From assembly GCA_024516035.1 (NCBI GenBank), contig CM044965.1:28038187-28102186 (forward strand): a stretch of DNA of 64,000 nucleotides, given 5' to 3'. The stretch's first letter is position 1. Each line of letters begins with the position of its first letter. The notes under the pieces are model-generated. The model was not told the origin of the DNA and ran no database searches. It saw nothing but the letters and a program-made list of their open reading frames with translations. Of the stretch, positions 12,601 to 26,200 are shown piece by piece. The position numbers and the translations under genes were made by a program. Origin of the DNA: Bactericera cockerelli (taxonomy: Eukaryota; Arthropoda; Insecta; Hemiptera; Triozidae).

Positions 12601-15600
12601 GGCGGCGGACTTGTAACCTGGAAGTCGGTGGATCAAGTTCCAAGTCAGGTAAAAATTCAAAGCGACATCAGTAGCTTAATCGATAAGGCGGCGGACTTAT
12701 AACCTGGAAGTCGGTGGATCAAGTTCCAAGTCAGGTAAAAATTTAGCCGTGTGAGTTTAAGTAATTGTGACAATATGAGAGTGATTAACAAAGGTAAGAT
12801 AACTTTCTTTTTTTTAAATTAGTAAATAAAAAGGTTTCTTTGTATTACCACAATTTTAGTGGGCAGCTCAGTTTCATATGACTTTCTCAAATCTTTAATC
12901 AAGGCGGCGTCGCTCCGTCGAGAAGGTTTTTCTCATAATTTCTCCAACACCAAAACAGAGACCCGTAAATAAGAAAGGCAAGTAAGCAATATACATAATA
13001 GGTCTCTCTTCTTTTTTTTCTTTTACTTTGCCTTTTTCCCAACCCACTGGCGGTCGGCACTGTTCAATCTTTTTCTAATCGTTGTGGTTTTTTGGTTTGA
13101 GTACTTCTACTTCTAAATTTTACGGATGGAGTGGCCTTCCTAACTTCAACTAGAGCCAGGGGTATTTCAGAAGTCATGATCGAGACAAAATAAATTTTGT
13201 ATGCCATAATTATCTTGCTATAAACAATTGATTTTATATTTTTTTTACCATATTTGACATGTTATTGAGAATAACATGTCAAATATGGTTAAAAACATGC
13301 AGAAACACTTAAATCTAAGTGTATTTTTTAGTAAATTCTAAGCAGGTTTAAGTTAAGCTCACCCAACAGATAGGACTTGATGTTGAGGAAGTAGGACACC
13401 ACACGGCACCACACCCGAATCACATTCTTGAGCCACACTCGCGTCTGACTCTGCTCCAGTATGGCGGGCAGAACAACCTGGGGAGTAGAGTATAGTATAT
13501 TTATTAGTTTATAAGACATTGAAGAATGTATAAAACATTGTCACCCTATCTAACTTATGACTAAAAAAAAGGAATGGACAGAATGTATTTTTGTGATATA
13601 TATTATGATGACTGTGGCGCGTAAGTGTGATATGTGGAGGTGTGGGTGTGTGTACATGGATGTGTTTGGTATGTGTGGTATGGTTAGTATGTAATGTTCT
13701 CTAGGTCTTTGAATTTGTATGGTGTTATTTTTACGATATTTTCAGTTCAGGGGGAGGAGAGAATTGATCAATCTTAGCGAGGTCTACAGTTCACACAACC
13801 ACTCTTGTAAGTTATCATATTTGTGTTAATTACTTTTATGAACCACTATTGCAAGTTATCATAATTGTGTTAATTAGTTTTATGAACCACTATTGGGGTT
13901 CGGTGGAAGAGAAAGCCACAGGCTTTAACCTCGCCCCTTGGTTCACTACATATTCTATTGTGTTCTTTTTCTTCATGTTTTATTTGGTAAATTTATGTAG
14001 TTGACCAATAAAGTGTTATATAATAATAATAATAAGTTACCATAATTGTGTTAACTACTTTTATGAACCACTATTGTAAGTTATCGTATTTGTGTTAATA
14101 CTTTTATGAACCACTATTGTAAGCTATCATATTTGTGTTAATTTCTTTTATGAACCACTATTGTAAGTTATCATATTTGTGTTAATTATTTTTATGAACC
14201 ACTATTGTAAGTTATCATATTTGTGTTAATTACATTTATGAACCACCATTGTAAGTTATCATATTTGTGTTAATTACATTTATGAACCACTATTGTAAGT
14301 TATCATATTTGTGTTAATTACATTTATGAACCACTATTGTAAGTTATCATAGTTGTGTTAATTACTTTTATGAAACACTATTGTAAGTTATCACATTTGT
14401 GTTAATTACTTTTATGAACCACTATTGTAAGTTATCATATTTGTGTTAATTACATTTATGAACCACTATTGTAAGTTATCATATTTGTGTTAATTACATT
14501 TATGAACCACTATTGTAAGTTATCATATTTGTGTTAATTACTTTTGTGATGTCACAATTACTCTAACTAACGCTGCTAAATTTTCACCGAACTTGAGACT
14601 CGATGGTAGTGTAGCGTGCGCCGTGATCGCCGTGTCATACTAAGTGCAGTACTATTATCTTTGCATGTTTGTTAAATGAACTTCTCACTTTCACATTTAT
14701 CTACATTGTAATAAGTACCCAAACCAAATTGTTATCATTTAATCTTAATCTGAAACAAAATCTGTATACAAATATATTTCTAAATCAATCTAAACAGTGC
14801 CTTCTCATTCCAACTCACTACCCTCTACAAAGTGGTGACCCCGACCTGAACAACAGCCCCAGCAACCAGCCAACCTCCAGCAGCTCCCAGCCCTAGCCAA
14901 GCAGTTCCTGGCCCTTACCAAGCTTCAACCATGCCTGAGGAGAAGAACCTCACAGAGCTCGCAACTCACGCAGACAACATCGCAGAAGCTACTCGCCCAT
15001 TCGTGCCCCAAGTCTCAGAAACTTCAATACCAAGGGCTGATGACATACTTACCCTCAAATTCAACCAACTTGCCGCCATCTTCAGTCAAGAAATTGCCAG
15101 TCTCCGTCAAGAAGTTGCATCACTACGATTTAACCATCAGAGCAGAAGTCAATCCCCAGCCCGTGACAGATACCAGAGCCGTTCCCAGTTCCGAGGCCGC
15201 AGCAGTTCCAGGCCACGCACAGACACTTGCTGGTACCACTGGCGCTTCGGACCCCAAGCAAAGAAATGTGAGCAGCCATGCAAGTTTCAGGGAAACGCCA
15301 CGGACCGCTGATCATGACGGCTTCTCAGTCGAGTCCTACGCCCCGCCGTCTCTTCGTCACAGAGCATTCAACCAAGTTGCAGTTCCTCATTGACACTGGC
15401 GCCGACTTATGCGTTTTCCCACGTTCTGCAGCACCTGGTAGACGTGAGAAGACCGACTACATCCTGTCCGCAGCCAATTCCACGGACATCAACACCTACG
15501 GCACCATCACCTTGTCACTGAACTTTGGACTCCGGCGCGACTTCACCTGGCGGTTCGTAGTAGCAGATGTTTCGAAGCCAATCATCGGCGCAGATTTCCT

Positions 15601-18600
15601 CCACCATTTTAATTTGCTAGTGGACCTACGGAACCACAGACTACTTGATGGGACCACTCACCTCACTGCCCAAGGACATGTTGCTGAATCCAATATCCCG
15701 TCAGTCAAGACAGTCTCCGAAGCCTCTCCGTACCACCAGCTCCTCCAGCAGTTCAAGGACATCACACGCCCCGATGGTACTCCAGGCATCATCCGTCACA
15801 ACACTAAGCACTTCATTGAGACAACTCCCGGTCCTCCAGTTGCCAGCAAACCAAGGCGTCTCGCACCAGCCAAGCTCAAGGCCGCCAAGAAGGAGTTCGA
15901 CGCAATGTTACAACTAGGCATTGCTCGACCTTCCAACAGTCCATGGTCTGCACCCCTCCACATGGTCGAGAAGCCGCAAGCCGACACCTGGCGACCCTGC
16001 GGAGACTATCGAGGACTCAATGCCCGCACCATTCCAGATCAGTATCCGGTGAGACATATACAAGACTTCGCCCACATTCTCCAAGGCAAAACAATCTTCA
16101 CCACATTAGACCTCGTCCGAGCCTACAATCAGATCCCAGTAGCCGAGGAAGACATCTGCAAGACTGCAATCACCACCCCATTTGGCCTGTTTGAGTTCCC
16201 CTACATGTCATTTGGCCTATGCAACGCAGCCCAGACATTCCAACGCTTCATGGATGAAGTTCTTCGAGGCTTAGACTCCTGTTTCCCCTACATCGACGAT
16301 GTCCTCGTAGCTTCCAACTCAGAGGAAGAACACCTGGCACACCTCTCAATCATCTTCAAGCGATTCCAAGACCACTCTCTTGTCCTGAATCCCAGCAAAT
16401 GTGTGTTTGGCCAGCAACAAGTCCGATTCCTAGGATACTTCATTTCCAAGGATGGGACAAGCCCGCTTCCCGACAGAGTCAAGGATATCCTGCAGTTCCC
16501 GCGACCAACTACAGCCAAAGGTGTACGACAATTCATGGGGATGCTCAACTTCTACCGCCGCTTCATACCCAGAGCATCCCACACCTTCGCACCAGTCAAC
16601 GATCTCCTGACTGACAACATCAAAGGCAAGGCAGAGATTCAATGGACGCCCGAAGCAATCAAATCATTCGATCAGTGCAAAGAGCGACTCGCAGCAGCCA
16701 CCCTCCTCGCTCACCCTCTCGATAATGCCCCACTCTCGCTTGTCACGGACGCCTCTGACACCGCAGTAGGCGCAACACTTCAACAACTGGTCAACAGTGA
16801 ATGGCAGCCACTCGGTTTCTTCTCCAAGAAACTTTCCAGTGCCGAGCAGAAGTACGGTGCCTATGACCGTGAGCTCCTCGCCATCTATCTTGCTGTCAAA
16901 AACTTCCGACACATGGTAGAAGGACGCCAATTCACCATCTTCACGGACCACAAGCCGCTCACCTTCGCTTTCTGCCAAAAGCCAGACAAATGCTCGCCTC
17001 GCCAGTTCCGCCACCTAGACCTTATCTCACAGTACACCACCGACATCCAGTACGTCCCAGGCGATCAAAACGTCGTAGCTGATGCCCTGTCAAGGATAGA
17101 GCTCATCCATGCGACTCTCGACTACAAGTCCCTAGCAGCCTCACAGAAAACTGATGTCGAACTACAAGCAGCACTCAAAAGAACCGACTCCACACTTCAA
17201 CTCAAACTACTAGAGATCCCCGGTTCCGGTGTCAAGCTCTACTGTGATGTGTCCACACCAACTGCAAGGCCCTACATCACCCGACCTTTCCGACGCACTG
17301 TGTTCAACATGGTACACCAGCTATCGCACCCCGGCACTAACACTACAGTCAAACTCGCACAGCAGAGATTCGTTTGGCCCTTCATTTCCAAGGACTGCCG
17401 CAGCTGGACCCAAGCCTGCACTGATTGCCAACGATCCAAGGTCACTCGCCACGTCAAGGCCCCACTCGGTTCCTTCTCTCCACCAACGCAGAGATTCGAA
17501 CATGTGCACATGGACCTCATCATCATGCCACACTCAGACGGATTCCGGTACTGTCTTACTATGGTTGATCGCTTCACACGATGGCCAGAAGTGATCCCGC
17601 TCCCAGACCAAGAAGCCTCCACCGTCGCCAAGGCGTTCTACACTCACTGGATCGCACGGTTCGGCACTCCACTCCGCATCACCACCGACCAAGGCAGACA
17701 GTTCGAGTCCAACCTGTTCAAAGAGCTCAGCACACTCACCGGCTCACAGCACCTCCGCACCACGGCATATCATCCTGCAGCCAATGGAATGATCGAGCGA
17801 CTCCACAGACAGCTTAAGGCCGCAATCAAATGCCACCACAACGACCGCTGGACAGACATCCTCCCTACTGTCCTACTTGGAATCCGAGCAGCATGGCGAG
17901 ACGATCTCAAGGCATCCAGCGCAGAACTCGTCTACGGTGAACCACTCAGACTTCCCGGCGAGTTCCTCACATCCAAGACAGATGATCCAGACCCCACAAC
18001 AGAGTTCGTCAAAGATCTTCGCAGCCACATGCGCCAGCTCCAACCAGTCAGCGGAACACAGCACGGTGACAAGTCCCACTTCATATTCAAGGACCTCTAC
18101 ACCGCAGACCAAGTTTTCATCCGCCGAGAGTTTTCCAAACGCTGCCTCCAGATGCCATACGACGGACCTTACCCAGTCGTCAGGAGAAGTTCCCGAACGT
18201 TCGTGATTGACATCAATGGAAAATACACCACAGTCACCATTGATCGACTGAAGCCAGCCTACACCATGACCGACACTGCCGACCCACCACAGCACCAGGC
18301 AGATTGCACCAGCCGCAGCCCCCCGCTTCAACCAACCAGTATAACGACACGATCCGGCCGCAGAGTCCACTTCCCCAAGAGATTCCAGAACTAATCCCCA
18401 CACCGATGAATCGTGATTACATCACTGGCAGGGGAGTGTGTAGCGTGCGCCGTGATCGCCGTGTCATACTAAGTGCAGTACTATGATCTTTGCATGTTTG
18501 TTAAATGAACTTCTCACTTTCACATTTATCTACATTGTAATAAGTACCCAAACCAAATTGTTATCATTTAATCTTAATCTGAAACAAAATCTGTATACAA

Positions 18601-21168
18601 ATATATTTCTAAATCAATCTAAACAGTGCCTTCTCATTCCAACTCACTACCCTCTACAGTAGAATCTCTATTATTAGTGAACTAAACGCGTTTTTTATAG
18701 GAACATTTTTTTGTTGTTGAATAGTTCAAATATTTTTGTACATTTTAAGAATTTCATAATTATTGACCTATTGATCTGGGACTCAGCAGTCACCCTGTAG
18801 ATCACTCACCTGTAGCAGCAGTAACTCGAGGGAGAGTTCATTGATCTGGGACTCAGCAGTCACCCTGTGCATCACTCACCTGTAGCAGCAGTAACTCGAG
18901 GGAGAGTTCATTGATCTGGGACTCAGCAGACACCCTGTAGATCACTCACCTGTAGCAGCAGTAACTCGAGGGAGAGTTCATTGATCTGGGACTCAGCAGA
19001 CACCCTGTAGATCACTCACCTGTAGCAGCAGTAACTCGAGGGAGAGTTCATTGATCTGGTACTCAGCAGACACCCTGTAGATCACTCACCTGTAGCAGCA
19101 GTAACTCGAGGGAGAGTTCATTGATCTGGGACCCAGCAGTCACCCTGTAGATCACTCACCTGTAGCAGCAGTAACTCGAGGGAGAGTTCATTGATCTGGG
19201 ACTCGGCAGTCACCCTGTAGATCACTCCACTCACCTGTAGCAGCAGTAACTCGAGGGAGAGTTCATTGATCTGGGACTCAGCAGTCACCCTGTAGATCAC
19301 TCACTCACCTGTAGCAGCAGTAACTCGAGGGAGAGTTCATTGATCTGGGACTCGGCTGTGAGGGTCACCCTGTAGGGCAGGAAGGAGGGCATGAGGGCGT
19401 GGATGAGGCGGATGGGGAGCCACAGCATCAGCAGGACCACGGTACCGAAGATGATGCCCGAGACTATGAGGCGCCGGATGTGGCGCAGCACGGGCAGGTA
19501 GATCATCTCCTGGAGGTGAGAGTAAACAAATAGCTGTTACACTTGTTACCATGGTAACTCATTAAAGTAATGGAACCTGTTGCTATGGTAACACATTATA
19601 CAAGGGCAGATGTAGCACGAGAGTAAACAAATTCTTGTTACACTTGTTAGCATGGTAACTCACTACAGTAATAGAACCTGTTGCTATGGTAACACATTAT
19701 ACAAGGCGACGGATGTGACGCAGCACGGGCAGGTAGATCATCTCCTGGAGTTGAGAGTAAACAAATAGTTGTTACACTTGTTACCATGGTAACTCACTAA
19801 AGTAATGGAACCTGTTGCTATGGTAACACATTATACAAGGCGACGGATGTGGCGCAGCACGGGCAGGTAGATCATCTCCTGGAGTTGAGCGTAAACAAAT
19901 AGCTGTTACACTTGTTACCATGGTAACTCATTAAAGTAATGGAACCTGTTGCTATGGTAACACATTATACAAGGGCAGATGTAGCACGAGAGTAAACAAA
20001 TTCTTGTTACACTTGTTAGCATGGTAACTCACTACAGTAATAGAACCTGTTGCTATGGTAACACATTATACAAGGCGACGGATGTGACGCAGCACGGGCA
20101 GGTAGATCATCTCCTGGAGTTGAGAGTAAACAAATAGTTGTTACACTTGTTACCATGGTAACTCACTAAAGTAATGGAACCTGTTGCTATGGTAACACAT
20201 TATACAAGGCGACGGATGTGACGCAGCACGGGCAGGTAGATCATCTCCTGGAGTTGAGAGTAAACAAATAGTTGTTACACTTGTTACCATGGTAACTCAC
20301 TACAGTAATGGAACCTGTTGCTATGGTAACACATTATACAAGGCGACGGATGTGACGCAGCACGGGCAGGTAGATCATCTCCTGGAGGTGAGCGTAAACA
20401 AATAGTTGTTACCATGGTAACTCACTACAGTAATGGAACCTGTTGCTATGGTAACACATTATACAAGGCGACGGATGTGACGCAGCACGGGCAGGTAGAT
20501 CATCTCCTGGAGTTGAGAGTAAACAAATAGTTGTTACACTTGTTACCATGGTAACTCACTACAGTAATGGAACCTGTTGCTATGGTAACACATTATACAA
20601 GGCGACGGATGTGACGCAGCACGGGCAGGTAGATCATCTCCTAGAGGTGAGAGTAAACAAATAGTTGTTACACTTGTTACCATGGTAACTCACTACAGTA
20701 ATAGAACCTGTTGCTATGGTAACACATTATACAAGGCGACGGATGTGATGCAGCACGGGCAGGTAGATCATCTCCTGGAGTTGAGCGTAAACAAATAGTT
20801 GTTACACTTGTTACCATGGTAACTCACTACAGTGATAGAACCTGTTGCTATGGTAACACTAATACTAGGGCAGATGTAGCACGAGAGTAAACAAATTTTT
20901 GTTACACTTGTTACCATGGTAACTCACTGTAGTAAACAAATTGTTGTTACCATGGTAACTCACTAAAGTAATGGAACCTGTTGCTATGGTAATACTGATA
21001 CAAGGCGACGCATGAGACGCATTACGGCAGATGTAGCACGACAGTAAACAAATTCTTGTTACCATGGTAACTCACTAAAGTAATGGAACCTGTTGCTATG
21101 GTAACACATTATACAAGGCGACGGATGTGATGCAGCACGGGCAGGTAGTAAACAAATAGTTGTTACTC

Positions 21169-21200
<32 letters not shown>

Positions 21201-23210
21201 AGTAATGGACATAACATCATTTAGAACTTTAATACTTTAAAGTAATCCAAACGACAATACTAATGTCCTAACAAGGCATACAAACTAAAGATTATAAACA
21301 ATACAGACTTAACTTTAACATTTTTATACAGACATTCTCTGCTCACATTCCAGCCGGAACAGATCACCAGAGAGATTATAGTGATCATGGTCCAGCTGAA
21401 GTGTGTTGCAGAGTGTCATACTTATTTTTCTAATCAACTTGATTCTCTACGTTTTAACTGTGATATTTTACTTGTCTTCTTAAATTTTCTTATTTGTATT
21501 AATTTTATATTGTTCTAGGTAATCAATGTACATTGGGCTTGACCCGTCAATAAAGAATAAATTAAATTAAAATTAAATTGAGTAAGAGCTATTTGTGTTA
21601 TTATATAAATTTCATGAAGTGGTGTGAATGACCATAGAAGTTGACATGCACCACTATAACCTAATAAAAGATAGATAGATACAAATTTCATGGCTAAGAA
21701 ATGAAAAAAAATGTGAAAAAACTCATTTATAAAAGAATAACAATAAAAAAAAATCGCTAGCAAAAATCTATGTTTCATCATCATAGGGTAGCGTCATCGT
21801 GAACGATGGTAGCCAGACAGTGGAGGAATGTTTCAGCACTTCTACCACTGTTTTTACAAGGAGGCTAATAATTGACAAGGGCCCCCAGAACCAAGCCAAT
21901 GCTGGTCTACTCCCTGTTTATAGTCCCCCAGCCAGACTGCTGGTCCACTCCCTGTTTATAGTCCCCCAGCCAGACTGTGTGTTTATTTGATCTATGTTTA
22001 TAGAATCTATGTTTATTTGACGCCAAAGTTCTGACTTTAGAAAGAAAAAAAAAAAAAAAAAAAAAAAAAAAAACGGGAGAAACAACTGACCTGAATGGGG
22101 CTGAAGTCCGGATCGTTGAGGTTCCTGAGGAACCAGAGCACGCCAGGCCTGAGCACCTCCCGCAGCAGAAGGATGAAGGACGCGAAGTAGTACACGTAGA
22201 TCATGCCCAGCAGCCAGTGGATGAACATGCAGGTGCCCGGGGCCGACCTCAGACTCAGGAGTCGATCCTTGAGGGTCGCCTCGAACATGGAGAGCGAGCA
22301 GAGGTCGAGCCACCAGCCGCAGATCAGCGGGAGCACGCCGATCTCGATCACGCAGAGGAGGGACACCTGTGTTGCCACGGAAACGAACGGAACATTAGAT
22401 AAGAGACACTTGTTGCCATGGAAACGAACAGGACATTAGATAAGAGACACCTGTTGCCATGGAAACGAACGGAACGTTAGATAAGAGACACCTGTTACCA
22501 TGGAAACCAACGGAACATTAGATAAGAGACACATGTTGCCATGGAAACGAACGGAACATTACATAAGAAACAACTGTAACCATAGAAACGAACGGAACAT
22601 TAGTAGTATGATTAGTTGATTACTTTACCGATTAAAGGGACTCTTTAGTCCCATTCTTGCAGGATAAACAAAGTGTTGTATTGTATTCTTTGTGGTGAAG
22701 AACAAGGCCTCTTTTAAAAAATCTGGTGTAAACATCACACGACTTTCCTTATCCCCCAAAAAGGAGTCGAATTCCGCCACTGGTGACTCAACGGTAACAG
22801 ATAACTAAAAACTAATGCCAAATTCGTAATCAGCACTTCAAAATCATTGAATTTGATATGTCACAACCCCCATGTAGGATGAATAATAAAAAAGTTAGTC
22901 AAAGCGGGTCCCCCCCAAATACCGGTAAATTGGGGCCGAGTTCCAAAAAGTTCAAGATATCAAAAAAATGATCAGAATAGACCCCTATTATTTTTTTAAT
23001 CTAAGAAAATGTTGTTCCCTAAAAATTTTTGTGTCTTTAACCAATTTAAAGAAGCGGCGCTTGCGGCTAGCATTTGCGGCCCTGTGGCCGCAGAATGCGG
23101 CCGATTTCAACCAAAAGTTTCGTGGTTCGTCTGGTGTATAAAATTAATTTGTGTACCAAATTTCAAGTCTCTAGCTTTTACCGTTCTTGAGATATCCTGT
23201 TCACACACAC

Positions 23211-23264
<54 letters not shown>

Positions 23265-26200
23265 GCACGGACCAATGGCTGAAAACAACTTTTTTGGTAT
23301 CCTGAGGCCATGATTCGTCCAGAAATGTGAAAAACTGGGTAGGTCAAATTTTCGACGAATACAATACTTTCCTTATTATAAGATAAGGAAAGTAAAAAAT
23401 TCTGTGTAGAAATGATAGGAATATTAGATAAAAGAAACATGTTTTATTTCATTATTTTATTTTAATTGTTTACCTTGACCACGATGTAGCAGAGACCCAG
23501 CACTCGTCTGGACTTGGCTAGGTTGAAGAAGGAGGCGAGGGAATGCAGAATAACTAGAGTGAGGCCTACCAGAACGTAGCCGCACAGTGTTGTCAGGAGT
23601 CCTGCAATATAATAATAATTATAATGAATAAAATCCGACCTCTGTAGCTGGATCGATATGGTGGCAGACTTGTGACCTGGAAATGAATGGTTTAAGTTCC
23701 AAGTTCAGCAAATATCTAGTAAAGCAGAGTTTGAGTAATTGTAACATCACTATTGTGATGATTAACACAAAAATGATATAAAAAAATATATAAATATATA
23801 AAAAAATCTGGTGTAAACATCACACGACTTTCCTTATCCTATTAGGAATGGGAAAAGGACCTAAAGCCACTGGTGACTCAACGGTAATAGTTAACAAAAA
23901 AAACTAATGTCAAATTCGTAATAAGCACCTCAAAGTCATTGGATTTGATATGTCACAACCCTCATCTACTAAATAAAAAAAAGTTGGTCTAAATACCGGG
24001 ATCCTCAAAAATACCGGTAAATTGGAGTCGAGTTCCAAAAAGTTCAACATTTCTAAAAAATGATCGAGTAAACCCCTATAATTCTAAGAAAATGTTGTTC
24101 TATAACTCAGTATTAAGATTAACCTGCTCTAGTCTACTCTACTCTACCCTAACAGACTAGTCTATTACCTTCAAACTTGGACGCGCTCACATAGTGTTTC
24201 AGAGTGGCTAGACTTAGCATGAACCTGCCCATGTGATAGGGACAGAAAGCAAACACCAGGATGAACAGAGTGTTGAGGCTGACCACCCAGAAGACATGCT
24301 CCAGAAACACCAGGGATCCGTCAAGCCCTGGAACACATAACACACTTGAGTCTAATATAATGCAGTGAGCTGTGAATAATAAGAACGTCCTGTTTTTGAG
24401 TTATTCAGAAATCGAACCCCCATCCCCCCAGCTACTCACCCAGTAGTCTCCCAGGTGAGAAACCTCATCCCCCAGGCTACTCACCCAGCAGTCTCCCAGG
24501 TGAGAACCCCCATCCCCCAGCTACTCACCCAGTAGTCTCCCAGGTGAGAACCCCCATCCCCCAGCTACTCACCCAGTAGTCTCCCAGGTGAGAACCCCCA
24601 TCCCCCAGCTACTCACCCAGCAGTCTCCCAGGTGAGAACCCCCATCCCCCAGGCTACTCACCCAGCAGTCTCCCAGGTGAGAAGCCCCATCCCCCAGGCT
24701 ACTCACCCAGCAGTCTCCTAGGTGAGAACCCCCAGCTACTCACCCAGCAGTCTCCCAGGTGAGAACCCCCATCCCCCAGGCTACTCACCCAGCAGTCTCC
24801 CAGGTGAGAACCCCCATCCCCCCGGCTACTCACCCAGCAGTCTCCTAGGTGAGAACCCCCAGCTACTCACCCAGTAGTCTCCCAGGTGAGAACCCCCAGC
24901 TACTCACCCAGCAGTCTCATAGGTGAGAACCCCCAGCTACTCACCCAGCAGTCTCCCAGGTGAGAACCCCCATCCCCCAGGCTACTCACCCAGCAGTCTC
25001 CCAGGTGAGAACCCCCAGCTACTCACCCAGCAGTCTCATAGGTGAGAACCCCCAGCTACTCACCCAGCAGTCTCCCAGGTGAGAACCCCCATCCCCCAGG
25101 CTACTCACCCAGCAGTCTCCCAGGTGACAACCCCCATCCCCCAGGCTACTCACCCAGCAGTCTCCCAGGTGAGAACCCCCAGCTACTCACCCAGCAGTCT
25201 CATAGGTGAGAACCCCCAGCTACTCACCCAGCAGTCTCCCAGGTGAGAACCCCCATCCCCCAGGCTACTCACCCAGCAGTCTCCCAGGTGAGAACCCCCG
25301 CTACTCACCCAGCAGTCTCCCAGGTGAGTACCCCCAGGCTACTCACCCAGCAGTCTCCCAGGTGAGAACCCCCCACCCCCAGGCTACTCACCCAGCAGCC
25401 TCTTCTATGTGAGAACCCCCAGCTACTCACCCAGCAGTCTCCCAGGTGAGAACCCCCAGCTACTCACCCAGCAGCCTCTTCTATGTGAGAACCCACGGCT
25501 ACTCACCCAACAGTCTCTCCCACGTCAGCTCCTCTGCGGCCCGGTCCCACTCTATCGGGTTCCAGTTGTTCTCCAGATTGGCTCCACCCCCTCCCCCTCC
25601 TCCCCCTCCATCCCCTCCAGGCGGGCCTCGGGGGGGCGGGGCAGCGGGTCATTGGCCCCGCCCACCCGGTTCAGATTAGGCCCGCCCTCGTTGTTCATGG
25701 CCTGGAAATGGGGTAATTTTATGTTAGTTTCTTATTCTAAACTAACATAAAATTTAAATACTATTTTTAATCACCTAAACTTTAAATACTATTTTTAATA
25801 TATTCATAAAAATTGATGAACATTTTTAATTTTTTGTTTATTTTTTATTGTTCTTTCATTTTGTTTTATTTTGATAAAATGTTTGTTGATTATAATAATA
25901 CAAATAAAGTACCTCGAAAAAAAAAAATCTATTTTGAAAATAAAACATTTGTTTTTCTCCTAAGATTTTATATTTACTTAATATGGCACATTGAAAACAA
26001 CAATTTTTGTCACTGAAGTTAATCAACGTGCAGCAAGATTACAACTTGGATGGGGACTATTCAAATTCAAACCCTTGTGTTGTTGGCTATTACCAGCCCC
26101 ACTCAGGCTAGGTGAAGTTAATGAGGGTGGATGGCTTATGAGTGTAGGTAAAGCAAATGGATGGTAAAACTGCTGTCTTGTATGAACTAGATGTTAAAGA

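Larger units (their letters stand above)
14610..18658 (+). mobile_element. Gypsy-type LTR retrotransposon, nearly intact, in a MARCHF6 intron (antisense to the gene)
   Basis: Two 220-bp LTRs (TGTAG...CTACA) differ at one base as read by eye. A 4-bp target duplication GTAG flanks the element (14606-14609 and 18659-18662). A primer-binding site follows the 5' LTR and a GGCAGGGGAG polypurine tract precedes the 3' LTR. A short gag-like ORF and a long pol ORF overlap in a -1 relation. The order PR-RT-RNase H-IN is that of Ty3/Gypsy; no env ORF follows pol. The GC-rich coding part contrasts with the AT-rich host introns. The near-identical LTRs imply a recent insertion. Confidence 0.96.

Noticed and set aside
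15278..18394. Endogenous retrovirus with env
   Set aside because: No reading frame for an envelope protein lies between pol and the 3' LTR; it is a plain Gypsy retrotransposon.
23009..23305. 98-codon ORF ending in TDRQ repeats
   Set aside because: Runs through a dispersed element and its (ACAG)n tract; no gene evidence.
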